The notes under the pieces: model-generated
What the model was told of the DNA's origin: nothing
Databases searched by the model: none
Seen by the model: the letters and a program-made list of their open reading frames with translations, nothing else
Position numbers and translations under genes: made by a program
NCBI RefSeq assembly: GCF_001665535.1
Contig: NZ_LZSQ01000107.1
Location: 1 to 64,000 of the forward strand
From: Mycobacterium sp. 852002-51961_SCH5331710
Lineage (GTDB): Bacteria; Actinomycetota; Actinomycetes; Mycobacteriales; Mycobacteriaceae
Direction of reading: 5' to 3'
Length of the DNA stretch: 64,000 bases
Shown here: in pieces, positions 8,010-15,827 of the stretch
Layout of the letters: the number at the start of each line of letters is the position of its first letter
Position numbering within the stretch: position 1 is the stretch's first letter

Positions 8010-9322
8010 TCCGGTTTGACCGCCTCAGCCGCGGCCCGGGCCGCGCCGGGCAGCGCGGCGGCGATACGGTCGAACGCCTCGTCATCCAAAGCCGTTGACA
8101 CGAACCAGGTCTCGAAAGCACTCGGCGGCGGGTAGATACCGGCGTCCAGCAGCGCGTGGAAGAACGCCGGGAAGCGCCACGTCTCCGAGGCGCGCGCCGA
8201 CGCGAAGTCGGTGACGGGCTGGTCGGTGAAGAACACGCTGAGCATGTTCCCGGCACGCGAAACCGTGTGTGCTACACCGGCTTCGGTCAGTGCACGGCCC
8301 AGCAGGCCGGCGAGGCGGTCGGCGTTGGCGTCGAGCTTGACGTAGGCCGCGTCGTCGGCTGCGCGCAGCGTCGCCAGCCCGGCCGCCATGGCGACGGGGT
8401 TCCCGGACAACGTGCCTGCCTGGTACACCGGCCCCTGCGGCGCGAGGCGGTCCATCACCTCGGCGCGTCCGCCGAAGGCCGCCGCGGGCAGCCCGCCGCT
8501 CATCACCTTGCCGAAGGTGAAGAGGTCGGCGTCGACGGGATCGATGCCGTACCAACCGGATCGGCTGACCCGGAATCCGGTCATCACCTCGTCGACGATC
8601 AGCAGTGCGCCGTGGTCGGCCGTGATGCGTCGCAGCGCGGCGTTGAAGCCGGGCAGCGGCGGCACGGTGCCCATGTTTCCGGCGCTGGCTTCGGTGATCA
8701 CGCAGGCGATCTCGTCACCGAACTGGCCGAAGATCTCCTCGACCGCGGCGACGTTGTTGTAGGGCAACACGATCGTGTCGGCGGCCGCGGCGCCCGTCAC
8801 CCCGGGCGAGGACGGCAACCCGAGTGTGGCGACACCGGAGCCCGCGTCGGCCAGCAGTGCGTCGCTGTGGCCGTGATAGCAGCCGGAGAACTTCACGATC
8901 TTGGCCCGGCCCGTGAAGCCGCGAGCCAGCCGGATCGCGCTCATCGTGGACTCGGTGCCCGAGTTCACCAGCCGCAGGCGCTCGACCGGGGTGACCCGGT
9001 CGATGATCTCGCGGGCCAGTTCCGATTCCGACGGGGTCGGCGCGCCGAACGACAGCCCGTCGGTGACGACCCGCTGCACCGCGGCGACGACGTCGGGGTG
9101 CGCGTGGCCCAGGATCATCGGTCCCCATGAGCAGACCAGGTCGACGTAGCGGTTACCGTCGGCGTCAATCAGCCAGTAGCCGTTGGCGGAGGTGATGAAC
9201 CGCGGGGTGCCGCCGACCGAGGTGAAGGCCCGCACGGGCGAGTTCACCCCGCCCGGGATGACGGCCGACGCCTCGGCGAACAACCGCGCCGACACCTCGG
9301 TGGTCATCTGGTCAGCACGCAT
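8006..9322 (-). CDS. hemL: Glutamate-1-semialdehyde 2,1-aminomutase
   Basis: A 438-residue PLP enzyme that converts glutamate-1-semialdehyde to 5-aminolevulinate, the second C5-pathway step after HemA (encoded at 20.3-21.6 kb). Motifs are IPGGVNSPVRAF at the N-terminus, LIVDEVMTGFR, and the PLP lysine in TFGKVMSGGLPAAAFGG. I chose the ATG at 9322 (MRADQMTTEVS); a second ATG five codons on is possible. It is the first gene of the overlapping chain that runs to ccsB. Confidence 0.95.
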   Translation of the reverse strand: MRADQMTTEVSARLFAEASAVIPGGVNSPVRAFTSVGGTPRFITSANGYWLIDADGNRYVDLVCSWGPMILGHAHPDVVAAVQRVVTDGLSFGAPTPSESELAREIIDRVTPVERLRLVNSGTESTMSAIRLARGFTGRAKIVKFSGCYHGHSDALLADAGSGVATLGLPSSPGVTGAAAADTIVLPYNNVAAVEEIFGQFGDEIACVITEASAGNMGTVPPLPGFNAALRRITADHGALLIVDEVMTGFRVSRSGWYGIDPVDADLFTFGKVMSGGLPAAAFGGRAEVMDRLAPQGPVYQAGTLSGNPVAMAAGLATLRAADDAAYVKLDANADRLAGLLGRALTEAGVAHTVSRAGNMLSVFFTDQPVTDFASARASETWRFPAFFHALLDAGIYPPPSAFETWFVSTALDDEAFDRIAAALPGAARAAAEAVKPE

Positions 9323-9416
9323 GGCCACCAGTGTCCCAGCCCCGCGCAAACCGTCAACTACAGGGTGTAGTGGGCGATCGCTTGAGCAGGGCTCCGGCGC
9401 CCGGTTGGATGAGCCC

Positions 9417-9797
9417 ATGCAGCTACCGCAATGGCTCGCCCGGTTCAACCGCCGCGTCACCAATCCGTTCCAGCGGTTGACGGCGGGCTGGGCTCCCGGG
9501 ATGGGCATCCTCGAGCATGTCGGCAGAAAGTCGGGCAAGCGCTACCGGACGCCGTTGACGGTCTTCCCCACCCGCGACGGGGTGGCCATTCTGCTCACCT
9601 ACGGCCCGGACCGCGACTGGCTGAAGAACGTGATCGCGGCGGGCGGCGGGCGGATCACCAGGTGGGGCCGGTCGTTCGATGTCCGCGATCCGCGCGTGGT
9701 CGCGAAGGGCGAGGCCGGGCCGTGGGTCACGGGGTGGATGCGGGTGATGTACGGGGTGATGCCGGTCGAGCACGCCGTCATGCTGACGCGGGTCTGA
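9417..9797 (+). CDS. Deazaflavin (F420)-dependent nitroreductase family protein
   Basis: A 126-residue protein of the Ddn-like F420-dependent oxidoreductase family common in mycobacteria. Typical elements are GILEHVGRKSGKRYRTPL, VAILLTYGPDRDWLKNVIAAG and the C-terminal VMPVEHAVMLTRV. It probably binds F420 in a split beta-barrel. The ATG at 9417 gives the usual family length. It is transcribed divergently from hemL. The substrate is not predictable. Confidence 0.88.
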   Translation: MQLPQWLARFNRRVTNPFQRLTAGWAPGMGILEHVGRKSGKRYRTPLTVFPTRDGVAILLTYGPDRDWLKNVIAAGGGRITRWGRSFDVRDPRVVAKGEAGPWVTGWMRVMYGVMPVEHAVMLTRV

Positions 9798-9946
9798 CCC
9801 CCTGCCGAGCCCGCGCAACCGGAAAAGCGCGGCCGTCCGCGGCACCTGATTTCGGGGCGATGCGGGCGTGTCGCAGCCTGACTGGATTTTGTTTTTTTCT
9901 CGGGTATGGTCGCGCATTGGAAGCGGGTGCTAGCGAAAGGAAAAAA

Positions 9947-10069
9947 ATGGCTAGTAAGTCGCAGGGTCGCGAACGAAAAAAGCCGGCGATGACGTTGAAG
10001 GAACGCCGCGCCGCCAAACGCGAGAAAGCGGTGGACGAATTCTTGCCGCGCCGCAAACGCGCTGGCTGA
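9947..10069 (+). CDS. Tiny Lys/Arg-rich protein (40 aa)
   Basis: A 40-residue, strongly basic protein (MASKSQGRERKKPAMTLKER to FLPRRKRAG). The ATG at 9947 follows GCGAAAGGAAAAAA, an AAGG ribosome binding site. The upstream DNA is unusually AT-rich for this window (a T-run at 9892-9898). The composition suggests RNA or ribosome binding, but I do not recognise a family. A clean hairpin follows at 10098-10121. The reading frame, start signal and terminator together support a real gene. Confidence 0.6.
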   Translation: MASKSQGRERKKPAMTLKERRAAKREKAVDEFLPRRKRAG

Positions 10070-10097
10070 TCGCCGGTAGCTGCGTTTTGACGTGTCG

Positions 10098-10121
10098 GTT
10101 CGCCGGTATTCACCGGCGAAC
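10098..10121 (+). terminator. Perfect hairpin after the tiny basic gene
   Basis: GTTCGCCGGT and ACCGGCGAAC form a perfect 10-bp stem with the 4-nt loop ATTC, 29 nt after the stop at 10069. There is no T-tract, which is usual for mycobacterial terminators. Confidence 0.6.
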
Positions 10122-10188
10122 TGTTGCGTGACCGTTCAGACCGGTTGATCGCTTCTCAATCCTTGAAATTCCGCATTTCGCATATCTC

Positions 10189-10216
10189 GCGTCGCTAAAA
10201 GCGATGCGCAATTTTT
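10189..10216 (+). promoter_or_regulatory. Hairpin with T-tract ahead of the leader ORF
   Basis: GCGTCGC (10189-10195), loop TAAAA, GCGATGC (10201-10207) form a 7-bp stem with one G-T wobble, followed by GCAATTTTT. It looks like an intrinsic terminator or 5' UTR attenuator placed 24 nt before the leader ORF start at 10241. The surrounding 10125-10225 stretch is AT-rich and probably holds the promoter. Confidence 0.4.
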
Positions 10217-10240
10217 CAACGTCTTTGGAGGACAGTTTTC

Positions 10241-10270
10241 ATGTGTGAGTCGGCGTGCGTGCTGGCGTGA
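10241..10270 (+). CDS. Leader ORF encoding MCESACVLA
   Basis: A 9-codon ORF with a strong ribosome binding site (GGAGGAC at 10227-10233, 7 nt before the ATG). Its TGA overlaps the ATG of the next gene (TGATG at 10268-10272), so translation of the downstream gene is probably coupled to it. Two of nine codons are Cys, which recalls cysteine-responsive mycobacterial leader ORFs, but here the cysteines are not in a tract. It could also be just a translational lead-in. Confidence 0.55.
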   Translation: MCESACVLA

Positions 10271-10659
10271 TGAGGCAACCGAATGCGATGGGCGGCCAAG
10301 CGGGGTCGTCGGCGGACCCAACGCTGGTGGCGCTCCTCGACGCCCTTGCCGAAGCGTCGCCCCCGTCCGGCCGCAGCGACGCCTACCGACGGGGGTTCAA
10401 CATGGGCCTTCGGTTCGCGCGGATCTGCGCCCTCGATGAGATCGCGGCGAATTCGGGCAGCTTCATCCGAGCATCGCTGAACGGTGGGCCCCGCGCGCAG
10501 CGCGAGAGCGCACGGACCCATGCGGCTCTTCGGCGCATCGCGGCACGACTCACGGATGAGTTCGTCCTCGGCGCGGACGACCACGCCGCCGGCTACCGAG
10601 ACGCGACGGCGGTTGTGCTGGAAAGGATCGACGGCGAACAGGAACGAATCGCGAGCTGA
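10270..10659 (+). CDS. Unrecognised helical protein, first of a pair
   Basis: A 129-residue protein beginning MRQPNAMGGQAG. It is mostly predicted helix (PTLVALLDALAEA, RRGFNMGLRFARICALDEIAA, TDEFVLGADDHAAGYRDATAVVLERI) with no membrane segment or motif I recognise. The ATG at 10270 overlaps the stop of the MCESACVLA leader ORF. An upstream in-frame GTG at 10255 is possible but would sit inside the leader. It is followed after 19 nt by a second unrecognised gene. Function is unknown. Confidence 0.65.
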   Translation: MRQPNAMGGQAGSSADPTLVALLDALAEASPPSGRSDAYRRGFNMGLRFARICALDEIAANSGSFIRASLNGGPRAQRESARTHAALRRIAARLTDEFVLGADDHAAGYRDATAVVLERIDGEQERIAS

Positions 10660-10678
10660 GCGAAAGGAGGGTGGGTGG

Positions 10679-11236
10679 GTGGAATTCCGAAATCCCGGCG
10701 ACGCGCCGATCATGGTGGTCGGACGAGCATCGAGCCTGTCCGAGGCGATCGCCGCGGCTTGTCAAAACCGCGGCATCGCAGTCGTTCGACACCGGCTCGA
10801 TGCGGCCACGACACCGAACGTCCCGCACGACGCAACTTCGCTTGATTCCGCCGTCGCGATCGTCGACGCCGACTGCGTCGACTCCATGTTCGGCGAGCAC
10901 CATGCGGTACGCCGGCGGCTGCGCCAGTGCGGGGACGCCATCTACGAGGCGGCGAGCATGGCGGCAGGCGAGTTGGGCGCGCGCCGTGTCCTCGTCATCG
11001 GCGACGCGCGCGGTCTTTCGTTCGGACGCGGGGCCCGCGCCGAGCGATGGTTACGCGATCTCGCGCACCGGATCGGCTACGAAGGCTCTATCAACGGGCT
11101 CACCGGGCTGGTGACGTCGTATGCGGTGGTGGAGACCGACCGGCAGGTACGGGCGATCGCCGAGGCGGTCGCCGATTGGCACCGCGGTGAGATGCCCGGC
11201 GGCACGACGCGCTTGGGCGCTGCCGCAATGCAGTAG
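10679..11236 (+). CDS. Unrecognised protein, possibly degenerate Rossmann/SDR-like
   Basis: A 185-residue protein. The GTG at 10679 has an AAAGGAGG ribosome binding site ending 8 nt before it. The alternation of strands and helices (APIMVVGRASSLSEAIAAAC, GIAVVRHRLD, SAVAIVDADC, ARRVLVIGDARG, VTSYAVVETDRQVRAIAEAV) suggests a Rossmann-like alpha/beta fold similar to short-chain dehydrogenases. The glycine-rich nucleotide motif and the YxxxK catalytic pair are not seen, so it may not be an enzyme. It forms a two-gene unit with the preceding ORF. Confidence 0.6.
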   Translation: MEFRNPGDAPIMVVGRASSLSEAIAAACQNRGIAVVRHRLDAATTPNVPHDATSLDSAVAIVDADCVDSMFGEHHAVRRRLRQCGDAIYEAASMAAGELGARRVLVIGDARGLSFGRGARAERWLRDLAHRIGYEGSINGLTGLVTSYAVVETDRQVRAIAEAVADWHRGEMPGGTTRLGAAAMQ

Positions 11237-11239
11237 ACC

Positions 11240-12598
11240 TCAGCGTCGCGGCCGCATCCGCGCCCGGACCGGACCTTTGGCGATGGTGGTGAACGGCACG
11301 TCGGTTTCGAACGTGTCGTCGAGCGATTCGACCCGGGCGGCGCGCACGATCGTGGCCAGCGCCAACGTCGTCTCCAGGCGTGCGAAGTGCTCGCCGATGC
11401 ACGGCCGCCCGCCGGCCAGCCACGGCAGGAACCGCCAGCGATCGCGGTTCTGGGTGTTCTCGGGACTGAACCGCTCGGGATCGAAGACCTTCGGATTCGG
11501 CCACAGGGCCGGGTCGTGGTGCAGCCCGTAGATGCCGAGCGCCACCAGGGTGCCGGCCTCGACGCGGTAGCCGTCGACCGCGATGTCGCGGGTCGCCAGC
11601 CGGGCCACGCCGGCCGCGGGTGGGCACAGCCGGATCGCCTCGTGCAGCACCTGCACGGTGTATTGAAGCCGCGGCACATCGTCGGGGGTCAGTTCCCGCT
11701 CGCCGATGGCGGCGGCCTCCGCGGCGACGCGGTCCTGGATGTCGGGGTGACGTCCGAGGACCCAGAGCGTGAACGTGAGCGCGGTCGAGGTGGTGTCGTG
11801 GCCGGCGAGCATGAAGATCAGCAGGTCGTTCGAGATGTCGTCGTCGGACAGCGGCAACCCGGTTTCGGGGTCCACCGCCGCCATCAACGCCCGCACCAGG
11901 GGCGCGTCGCGCGTTGGGTCGGTGCGGCACGCGCGCACCATGTCGTCGGTGATCTCCTTCATCTCGGCGACCGCGCGGCGCACGCGGCGGCGAGCGGGTG
12001 TGGGCAGCCAGCGCGGTGCCCGCACCGGTCGCAGCGCACGGTCGGCGGTATAAGACGACGCGACGTGCATGCACCGGGCGATGGTGTCGGCGCGCTCGTT
12101 GAGGTCGATGCCGAGCACGGAGTGTCCCAGCGACTGCATCGCCACGCGGCGGCACTCGTCGTCGAGATCGAGTTCGCCGCCCTCGGGCCAGCGATCGACG
12201 AACGCCTGGGCCGCCGCGGACATGTAACCGCCGAACTTGCGGACGTTCTGCTTGGTGAACACCGGCTGAAGCGCCCGCTTGCGGGGCCGCCACAGGTCAT
12301 TGGGCAACACGAAAAGGCTGTCGCCCGCCATGTTGCGGACCTCGTCGTGGTAGATGCACCGCTCCGAGGAATTGTCGGAGCGGGTGAGCACGTCGCGCAT
12401 GCCGTTGGGCGACATCACCGCGACGATCGGCGGATACACCCACTTCGGCGCTATCTGAATACGGGTGATGGGGCCCCCTGCGTCGCGAATGACATCCTGC
12501 CCGGTGTCGAGCCGGCGAAGGAGTCGGGCCAACCGCCAGATCGGCAGCGGGTTCTTGGGCACCAGCGGCAACGCCGTGACGTCGAGCGTGGTGGTCAT
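11240..12598 (-). CDS. Cytochrome P450
   Basis: A 452-residue P450 monooxygenase. Visible motifs are the oxygen-activation I-helix AGHDTTSTAL, the EXXR motif in HEAIRLCPP, the PERF segment FDPERFSPEN, and the heme-thiolate loop WLAGGRPCIG. In that loop the usual first Phe of FxxGxRxCxG is Trp. The style resembles CYP4/CYP132-like bacterial enzymes that act on fatty-acid-like substrates, but the substrate is not predictable. The ATG at 12598 gives a normal length. No ferredoxin gene is adjacent. Confidence 0.9.
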   Translation of the reverse strand: MTTTLDVTALPLVPKNPLPIWRLARLLRRLDTGQDVIRDAGGPITRIQIAPKWVYPPIVAVMSPNGMRDVLTRSDNSSERCIYHDEVRNMAGDSLFVLPNDLWRPRKRALQPVFTKQNVRKFGGYMSAAAQAFVDRWPEGGELDLDDECRRVAMQSLGHSVLGIDLNERADTIARCMHVASSYTADRALRPVRAPRWLPTPARRRVRRAVAEMKEITDDMVRACRTDPTRDAPLVRALMAAVDPETGLPLSDDDISNDLLIFMLAGHDTTSTALTFTLWVLGRHPDIQDRVAAEAAAIGERELTPDDVPRLQYTVQVLHEAIRLCPPAAGVARLATRDIAVDGYRVEAGTLVALGIYGLHHDPALWPNPKVFDPERFSPENTQNRDRWRFLPWLAGGRPCIGEHFARLETTLALATIVRAARVESLDDTFETDVPFTTIAKGPVRARMRPRR

Positions 12599-12647
12599 GT
12601 GCAGATCATCACCCCTGGCGCGTCGGCTCGGCACCGGTACGGGATAT

Positions 12648-13130
12648 TCACGCCGACCAGGTGAGCGGCGCGCCTTCACCTCTCATCATCACGGCGCCGG
12701 GCATGACCCGGATGCGGTAGGGCGACAACCGTAGCGCGGCGAACTCTTCGGAGGTCGGCCCGTCTTGCCACATCGGGATGATCCGCGGGTCGTAGCCCAC
12801 CGGTGCGGGCGCGGTCGCGAACTTGTCCCACACCGCCGCCTTGGTCTCGTCGTCGACGTACCACTCGACCAGACACTCGGCGCTGCAGGTGTCGTGGTCG
12901 GGCTTCCAGTAGCTCACCGAGACCTCCGGGTGCACGGCGAGATGGCTCTTCTTGATCGGCGACGGCACCGTGGCGATCCAGCCGAACAGGTCGGTGCCGT
13001 CCCACTCCCAGATCGGATGCAGGATGCGGGTACGGGGCCTGCCGTTGGCATCGACCGTGGCCACCGAGGCCCACACGATGGAATGGGCCATCTCGACGAA
13101 CGCGGGCGCAATCTGCTCCAGGGTGGTCAC
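12648..13130 (-). CDS. Pyridoxamine 5'-phosphate oxidase-fold protein
   Basis: A 160-residue split-barrel flavin/F420-type protein. Typical features are the first strand WASVATVDANGRPRTRILHP, then WEWDGTDLFGWIAT and HPEVSVSYW. Members bind FMN, F420 or biliverdin, and the class of this one is not clear. It lies 49 nt upstream of the P450 on the same strand and might share its transcript. Confidence 0.8.
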   Translation of the reverse strand: MTTLEQIAPAFVEMAHSIVWASVATVDANGRPRTRILHPIWEWDGTDLFGWIATVPSPIKKSHLAVHPEVSVSYWKPDHDTCSAECLVEWYVDDETKAAVWDKFATAPAPVGYDPRIIPMWQDGPTSEEFAALRLSPYRIRVMPGAVMMRGEGAPLTWSA

Positions 13131-13165
13131 GGTTGCCTAGCGTAGGCAGGTGCCGTCCCGGCCGG

Positions 13166-13474
13166 TCAGCTGCCGCTGCTCTCCGAAGCCTCGCTGTCCG
13201 CAGAATCCTTGCTGAACTTGGGGTTTCCGTCGTCGTCGAGCCAGTCGTTGACCGCGGTGCCCGCGACGGCGCCGCCGGTCCCGGGCATCTTGGTGGTCGG
13301 CCGTTCCTCCTCGTAGGCCTTATGCATCTCTTTGGCCTTTTCCCGATGCTCGTCGGTGATCTCGGGCTTCTCTGTCGGCGGCCGATCCTCGGGCTCGTCG
13401 AGCACTTGATGATGTTCGTCGGTTTCGGGTTCCGGGCTCTGCTGTTCTTCGCTCTGCCCTTGTTCGCTGGTCAT
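13166..13474 (-). CDS. Acidic, probably disordered small protein
   Basis: A 102-residue, highly acidic and polar protein rich in Glu, Ser, Pro and Asp, with no hydrophobic core for most of its length and a short GTGGAVAGTAVNDWLDDDG segment. It is probably intrinsically disordered. The ATG at 13474 begins MTSEQGQSEEQQ. I do not recognise a family. Codon use looks like that of its neighbours. Confidence 0.6.
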   Translation of the reverse strand: MTSEQGQSEEQQSPEPETDEHHQVLDEPEDRPPTEKPEITDEHREKAKEMHKAYEEERPTTKMPGTGGAVAGTAVNDWLDDDGNPKFSKDSADSEASESSGS

Positions 13475-13519
13475 GGACTACGACTGCCCGGAGAGCCGAA
13501 ATACGAAACGCGGTTTCGG

Positions 13520-14134
13520 CTAACCGGTGGGAACCGTTCGCAAAGCAGCGGGCAGGCTGGGAAGAAAGTGTTTGCGAGCGAAAGCGCGGATGTCGTCGGC
13601 GGACTCCAGCGGCCGGGAACTGGGCAGCAGCAACACCATCGCCGCGTACCGCAGGATGGTGTCGGCCAACTCCTCGACAGCCTCCTCCCCGATCCGCTCG
13701 GCGAATCCGGCGGGGAAGATGATCCGCAAAGCGGCGGCCATCCGGGCGATCGCCGCGTCGTAGTGCCTGCGGGCGAGTTCGAGCAGCAGCGCGGGCTCGT
13801 CGGTCAGTATCCGGTACAGCACGCGATGGCGGCGGAACTTCAAGATCGACAGCGTGAACGCCTCGACATAGTAATTCGACTGCGGCCCAACTCGTTTGAC
13901 CTCTTCGGCGATGTCGGCGAACAGCGCGATGTTCTCGCGCTCGATCACCGCGGCCACGAGCTCGTCGCGGTTGGCGAAACGCCGGTAGATGGTCGTTCGG
14001 CTGACGCCTGCGCGACGCGCGACGTCGTCGAGCGCGACCCGACGGAAGCCGTGTCGCTCGAACTCGATGACGGCGGCGTCGAGGATGGCTTCCATCGCCG
14101 GGTCGTTGCCCGTCGCCGGGTCAGGCTCGGGCAT
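13520..14134 (-). CDS. TetR-family transcriptional regulator
   Basis: A 204-residue TetR repressor. The N-terminal helix-turn-helix is at about residues 18-62 (EFERHGFRRVALDDVARRAG, then SRTTIYRRFANRDELVAAV). The C-terminal part is a helical ligand domain with no obvious ligand. Its start overlaps the end of the MpaB-like gene by 14 nt, so the two form an operon. A palindrome upstream of that operon (14991-15010) is a candidate operator, which would make the operon autoregulated. Confidence 0.88.
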   Translation of the reverse strand: MPEPDPATGNDPAMEAILDAAVIEFERHGFRRVALDDVARRAGVSRTTIYRRFANRDELVAAVIERENIALFADIAEEVKRVGPQSNYYVEAFTLSILKFRRHRVLYRILTDEPALLLELARRHYDAAIARMAAALRIIFPAGFAERIGEEAVEELADTILRYAAMVLLLPSSRPLESADDIRAFARKHFLPSLPAALRTVPTG

Positions 14135-14978
14135 AACCTTTTTGGGCGTAGCCGTTGTAGCGCCACTTCATAGGCAGACGATCCCACACCCAGTTGACCG
14201 GAGGCGAGCGCCAGAACGCCGCGAAGCGTTGGTAGCGACGCTCCTGGCGCTCGCTCCACGGCAGTTGCAGCAGCTCGCGGGCGCGGGGCGGCAACCCGCC
14301 GGTGGTCAGGAACGCCGCCAGCGGGTTGAACAGCGGCCCGATCAGCCGCCATGCCCATGCGGGAACGCCCTTGGGCCACGGGAACCCCTTGGTGACGTAG
14401 CCGACGCCGTACACCGCGGTCTTGTGTGCGACAACGATCTCGTCGAGCATGCGGTCCCAGTAGCGCTCGAACTCGTCGTAGGTGGCCGGCATCGGCCGCT
14501 CACTCACGCCGTAGCGGCGGTACCACGTCTTCGACTCGAGATAGATCTGCTCCTTCTCCTCACGGCTCAGCCGCTTGACGAAGGTGTCGGCGAAGTACAG
14601 CACCTGTTCGACGAATGTCGCGTGCGCCCAGAAGTAGGTCTCCGGATCCAGCGCGTGGTAGCGCTTGCCGTCGGGCATCTCGCCCTTGATCTCGGTGTGG
14701 AAGTCACGGACCTGCGTCCCGGGGTTGTCGTCGTCGGAGCCGTAGACGGTGTTGAAGATCGGCGGCAGCGAACGCTTCACCCGCGCGGCGGTGTCGTCGA
14801 AGAACACCGAGTGGTCGAGCACGCCCTGACCGAGTTCGGCCAGCATGTTCTGCAGCACCGCGGGCCGCGGCCCGATCAAGTACATCCGGTTGTCCCCGAA
14901 ATAGCGCCACACCAGCGACTGCGGCCCCAGCGGGAGCGCGTCGTCGACGGGTCTGTTCGTCTCCACCAACTCGGTCAT
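14121..14978 (-). CDS. Oxygenase MpaB family protein (DUF2236)
   Basis: A 285-residue protein of the DUF2236/MpaB family, latex-clearing-protein-like heme oxygenases. It shows the family signatures SLVWRYFGDNRMYLIGPRPAVLQNM, HTEIKGEMPDGKRYHALDPE and YFWAHATFVEQVLYFADTF, with histidines that may bind heme. The ATG at 14978 (MTELVETNRP) is chosen over longer forms because the candidate operator lies immediately upstream. The substrate is unknown. It is co-transcribed with the TetR gene. Confidence 0.82.
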   Translation of the reverse strand: MTELVETNRPVDDALPLGPQSLVWRYFGDNRMYLIGPRPAVLQNMLAELGQGVLDHSVFFDDTAARVKRSLPPIFNTVYGSDDDNPGTQVRDFHTEIKGEMPDGKRYHALDPETYFWAHATFVEQVLYFADTFVKRLSREEKEQIYLESKTWYRRYGVSERPMPATYDEFERYWDRMLDEIVVAHKTAVYGVGYVTKGFPWPKGVPAWAWRLIGPLFNPLAAFLTTGGLPPRARELLQLPWSERQERRYQRFAAFWRSPPVNWVWDRLPMKWRYNGYAQKGYARA

Positions 14979-14990
14979 GTGGAACAGTGT

Positions 14991-15010
14991 TACAAATTTC
15001 GCACTTTGTA
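14991..15010. promoter_or_regulatory. Candidate TetR operator
   Basis: TACAAA (14991-14996) and TTTGTA (15005-15010) are inverted repeats separated by 8 bp, 13 nt upstream of the MpaB-like start. Size and placement fit a TetR-family operator for the regulator encoded at the end of the same operon. This is inferred from symmetry only. Confidence 0.45.
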
Positions 15011-15102
15011 CCAAGCGGCTGTGAGAGGGCTCACGACAGACAGCATCGGGCGCGCGGGAGAGAAGCCGTGATCTGAAAGCGGCCGATCAGCGACCGGGAA
15101 TG

Positions 15103-15354
15103 CTATTTCGTGTCAGCTCGCACGCGAGCACGACGCCAGTGGGCGACGGCCAGCACGACGAGCACCCCGGCGACCGCCGCCAGCAGCAGCGCAAGGCCGA
15201 GCATCGGCGCGCTGTACTCGACCGAGGACGTCTCCGGCTCGCCTTCCAGCACCGGCGCCACCGCGACCGTCGTCGCGGCCGCCGTCCAGCTCAGCACGCT
15301 GCCCACCGCCGCGGCGACGGCCAGCACAAGCTCGAGCGCTGCCCGGACCCTCAT
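15103..15354 (-). CDS. Small two-helix membrane protein
   Basis: An 83-residue protein with two hydrophobic segments (LELVLAVAAAVGSVLSW and APMLGLALLLAAVAGVLVVLAVAHW) and a basic C-terminus (RRARVRADTK). The ATG at 15354 overlaps the stop of the DUF3093 gene by 4 nt. It is the last gene of the run that starts with hemB. Family not recognised. Confidence 0.7.
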   Translation of the reverse strand: MRVRAALELVLAVAAAVGSVLSWTAAATTVAVAPVLEGEPETSSVEYSAPMLGLALLLAAVAGVLVVLAVAHWRRARVRADTK

Positions 15355-15827
15355 GCGGGCGGGATGCGCTCTTCGATCAGCTGGGTCAGCGACTCCCGCA
15401 GCTTCTGATGCTTGCGGGCCCACGCCTGAGCGGTGCGGTCATTGGTCATCTTCAGCCCGATGCCGGTGCGGCCGCGGGGGACGCCGGTGAGTTCGCCGAG
15501 CGCGCGCGCCGACTGCCATTTCGGGGCATCGGGGCCGGTGGGTTCGGGGTAGATGCGCACGATCTCGTCGGTGCGGATCCGTTCGGTGCCCTGGCGCAGG
15601 GTGTCCGGGGTCAGCTCGACCGAGGTGTGGATGCGGGCGGCCTTGACCTGGATGCCCAGGAAGCCGGTGACAAGGAGTAGGAACATGCCGGGCACCATCC
15701 ACTGGAAGCCGTATCCGGCCGACGCCTGGATCAGCCCCATGGCGATCGCCGAGGCGGGTCCGGCCGCCAGCCACCACCAGCTGGCACCCTGCTCGTAGAA
15801 CAGCACCTGCGGTGCCTTCTCGGTCAT
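15351..15827 (-). CDS. DUF3093-like membrane protein
   Basis: A 158-residue protein. Two membrane segments near the N-terminus (WLAAGPASAIAMGLIQ, WMVPGMFLLLVTGFLG) are followed by a beta-rich soluble part (IHTSVELTPDTLRQGTERI, EIVRIYPEPTG). This fits the actinobacterial DUF3093 family. Start and stop both overlap neighbours by 4 nt. Function unknown. Confidence 0.7.
   Translation of the reverse strand: MTEKAPQVLFYEQGASWWWLAAGPASAIAMGLIQASAGYGFQWMVPGMFLLLVTGFLGIQVKAARIHTSVELTPDTLRQGTERIRTDEIVRIYPEPTGPDAPKWQSARALGELTGVPRGRTGIGLKMTNDRTAQAWARKHQKLRESLTQLIEERIPPA

Noticed and set aside
9892..9910. A -35/-10 promoter for the tiny basic gene (TTGTTT, TATGGT)
   Set aside because: The spacing between the boxes is only about 10 bp, so I do not list it as a promoter.
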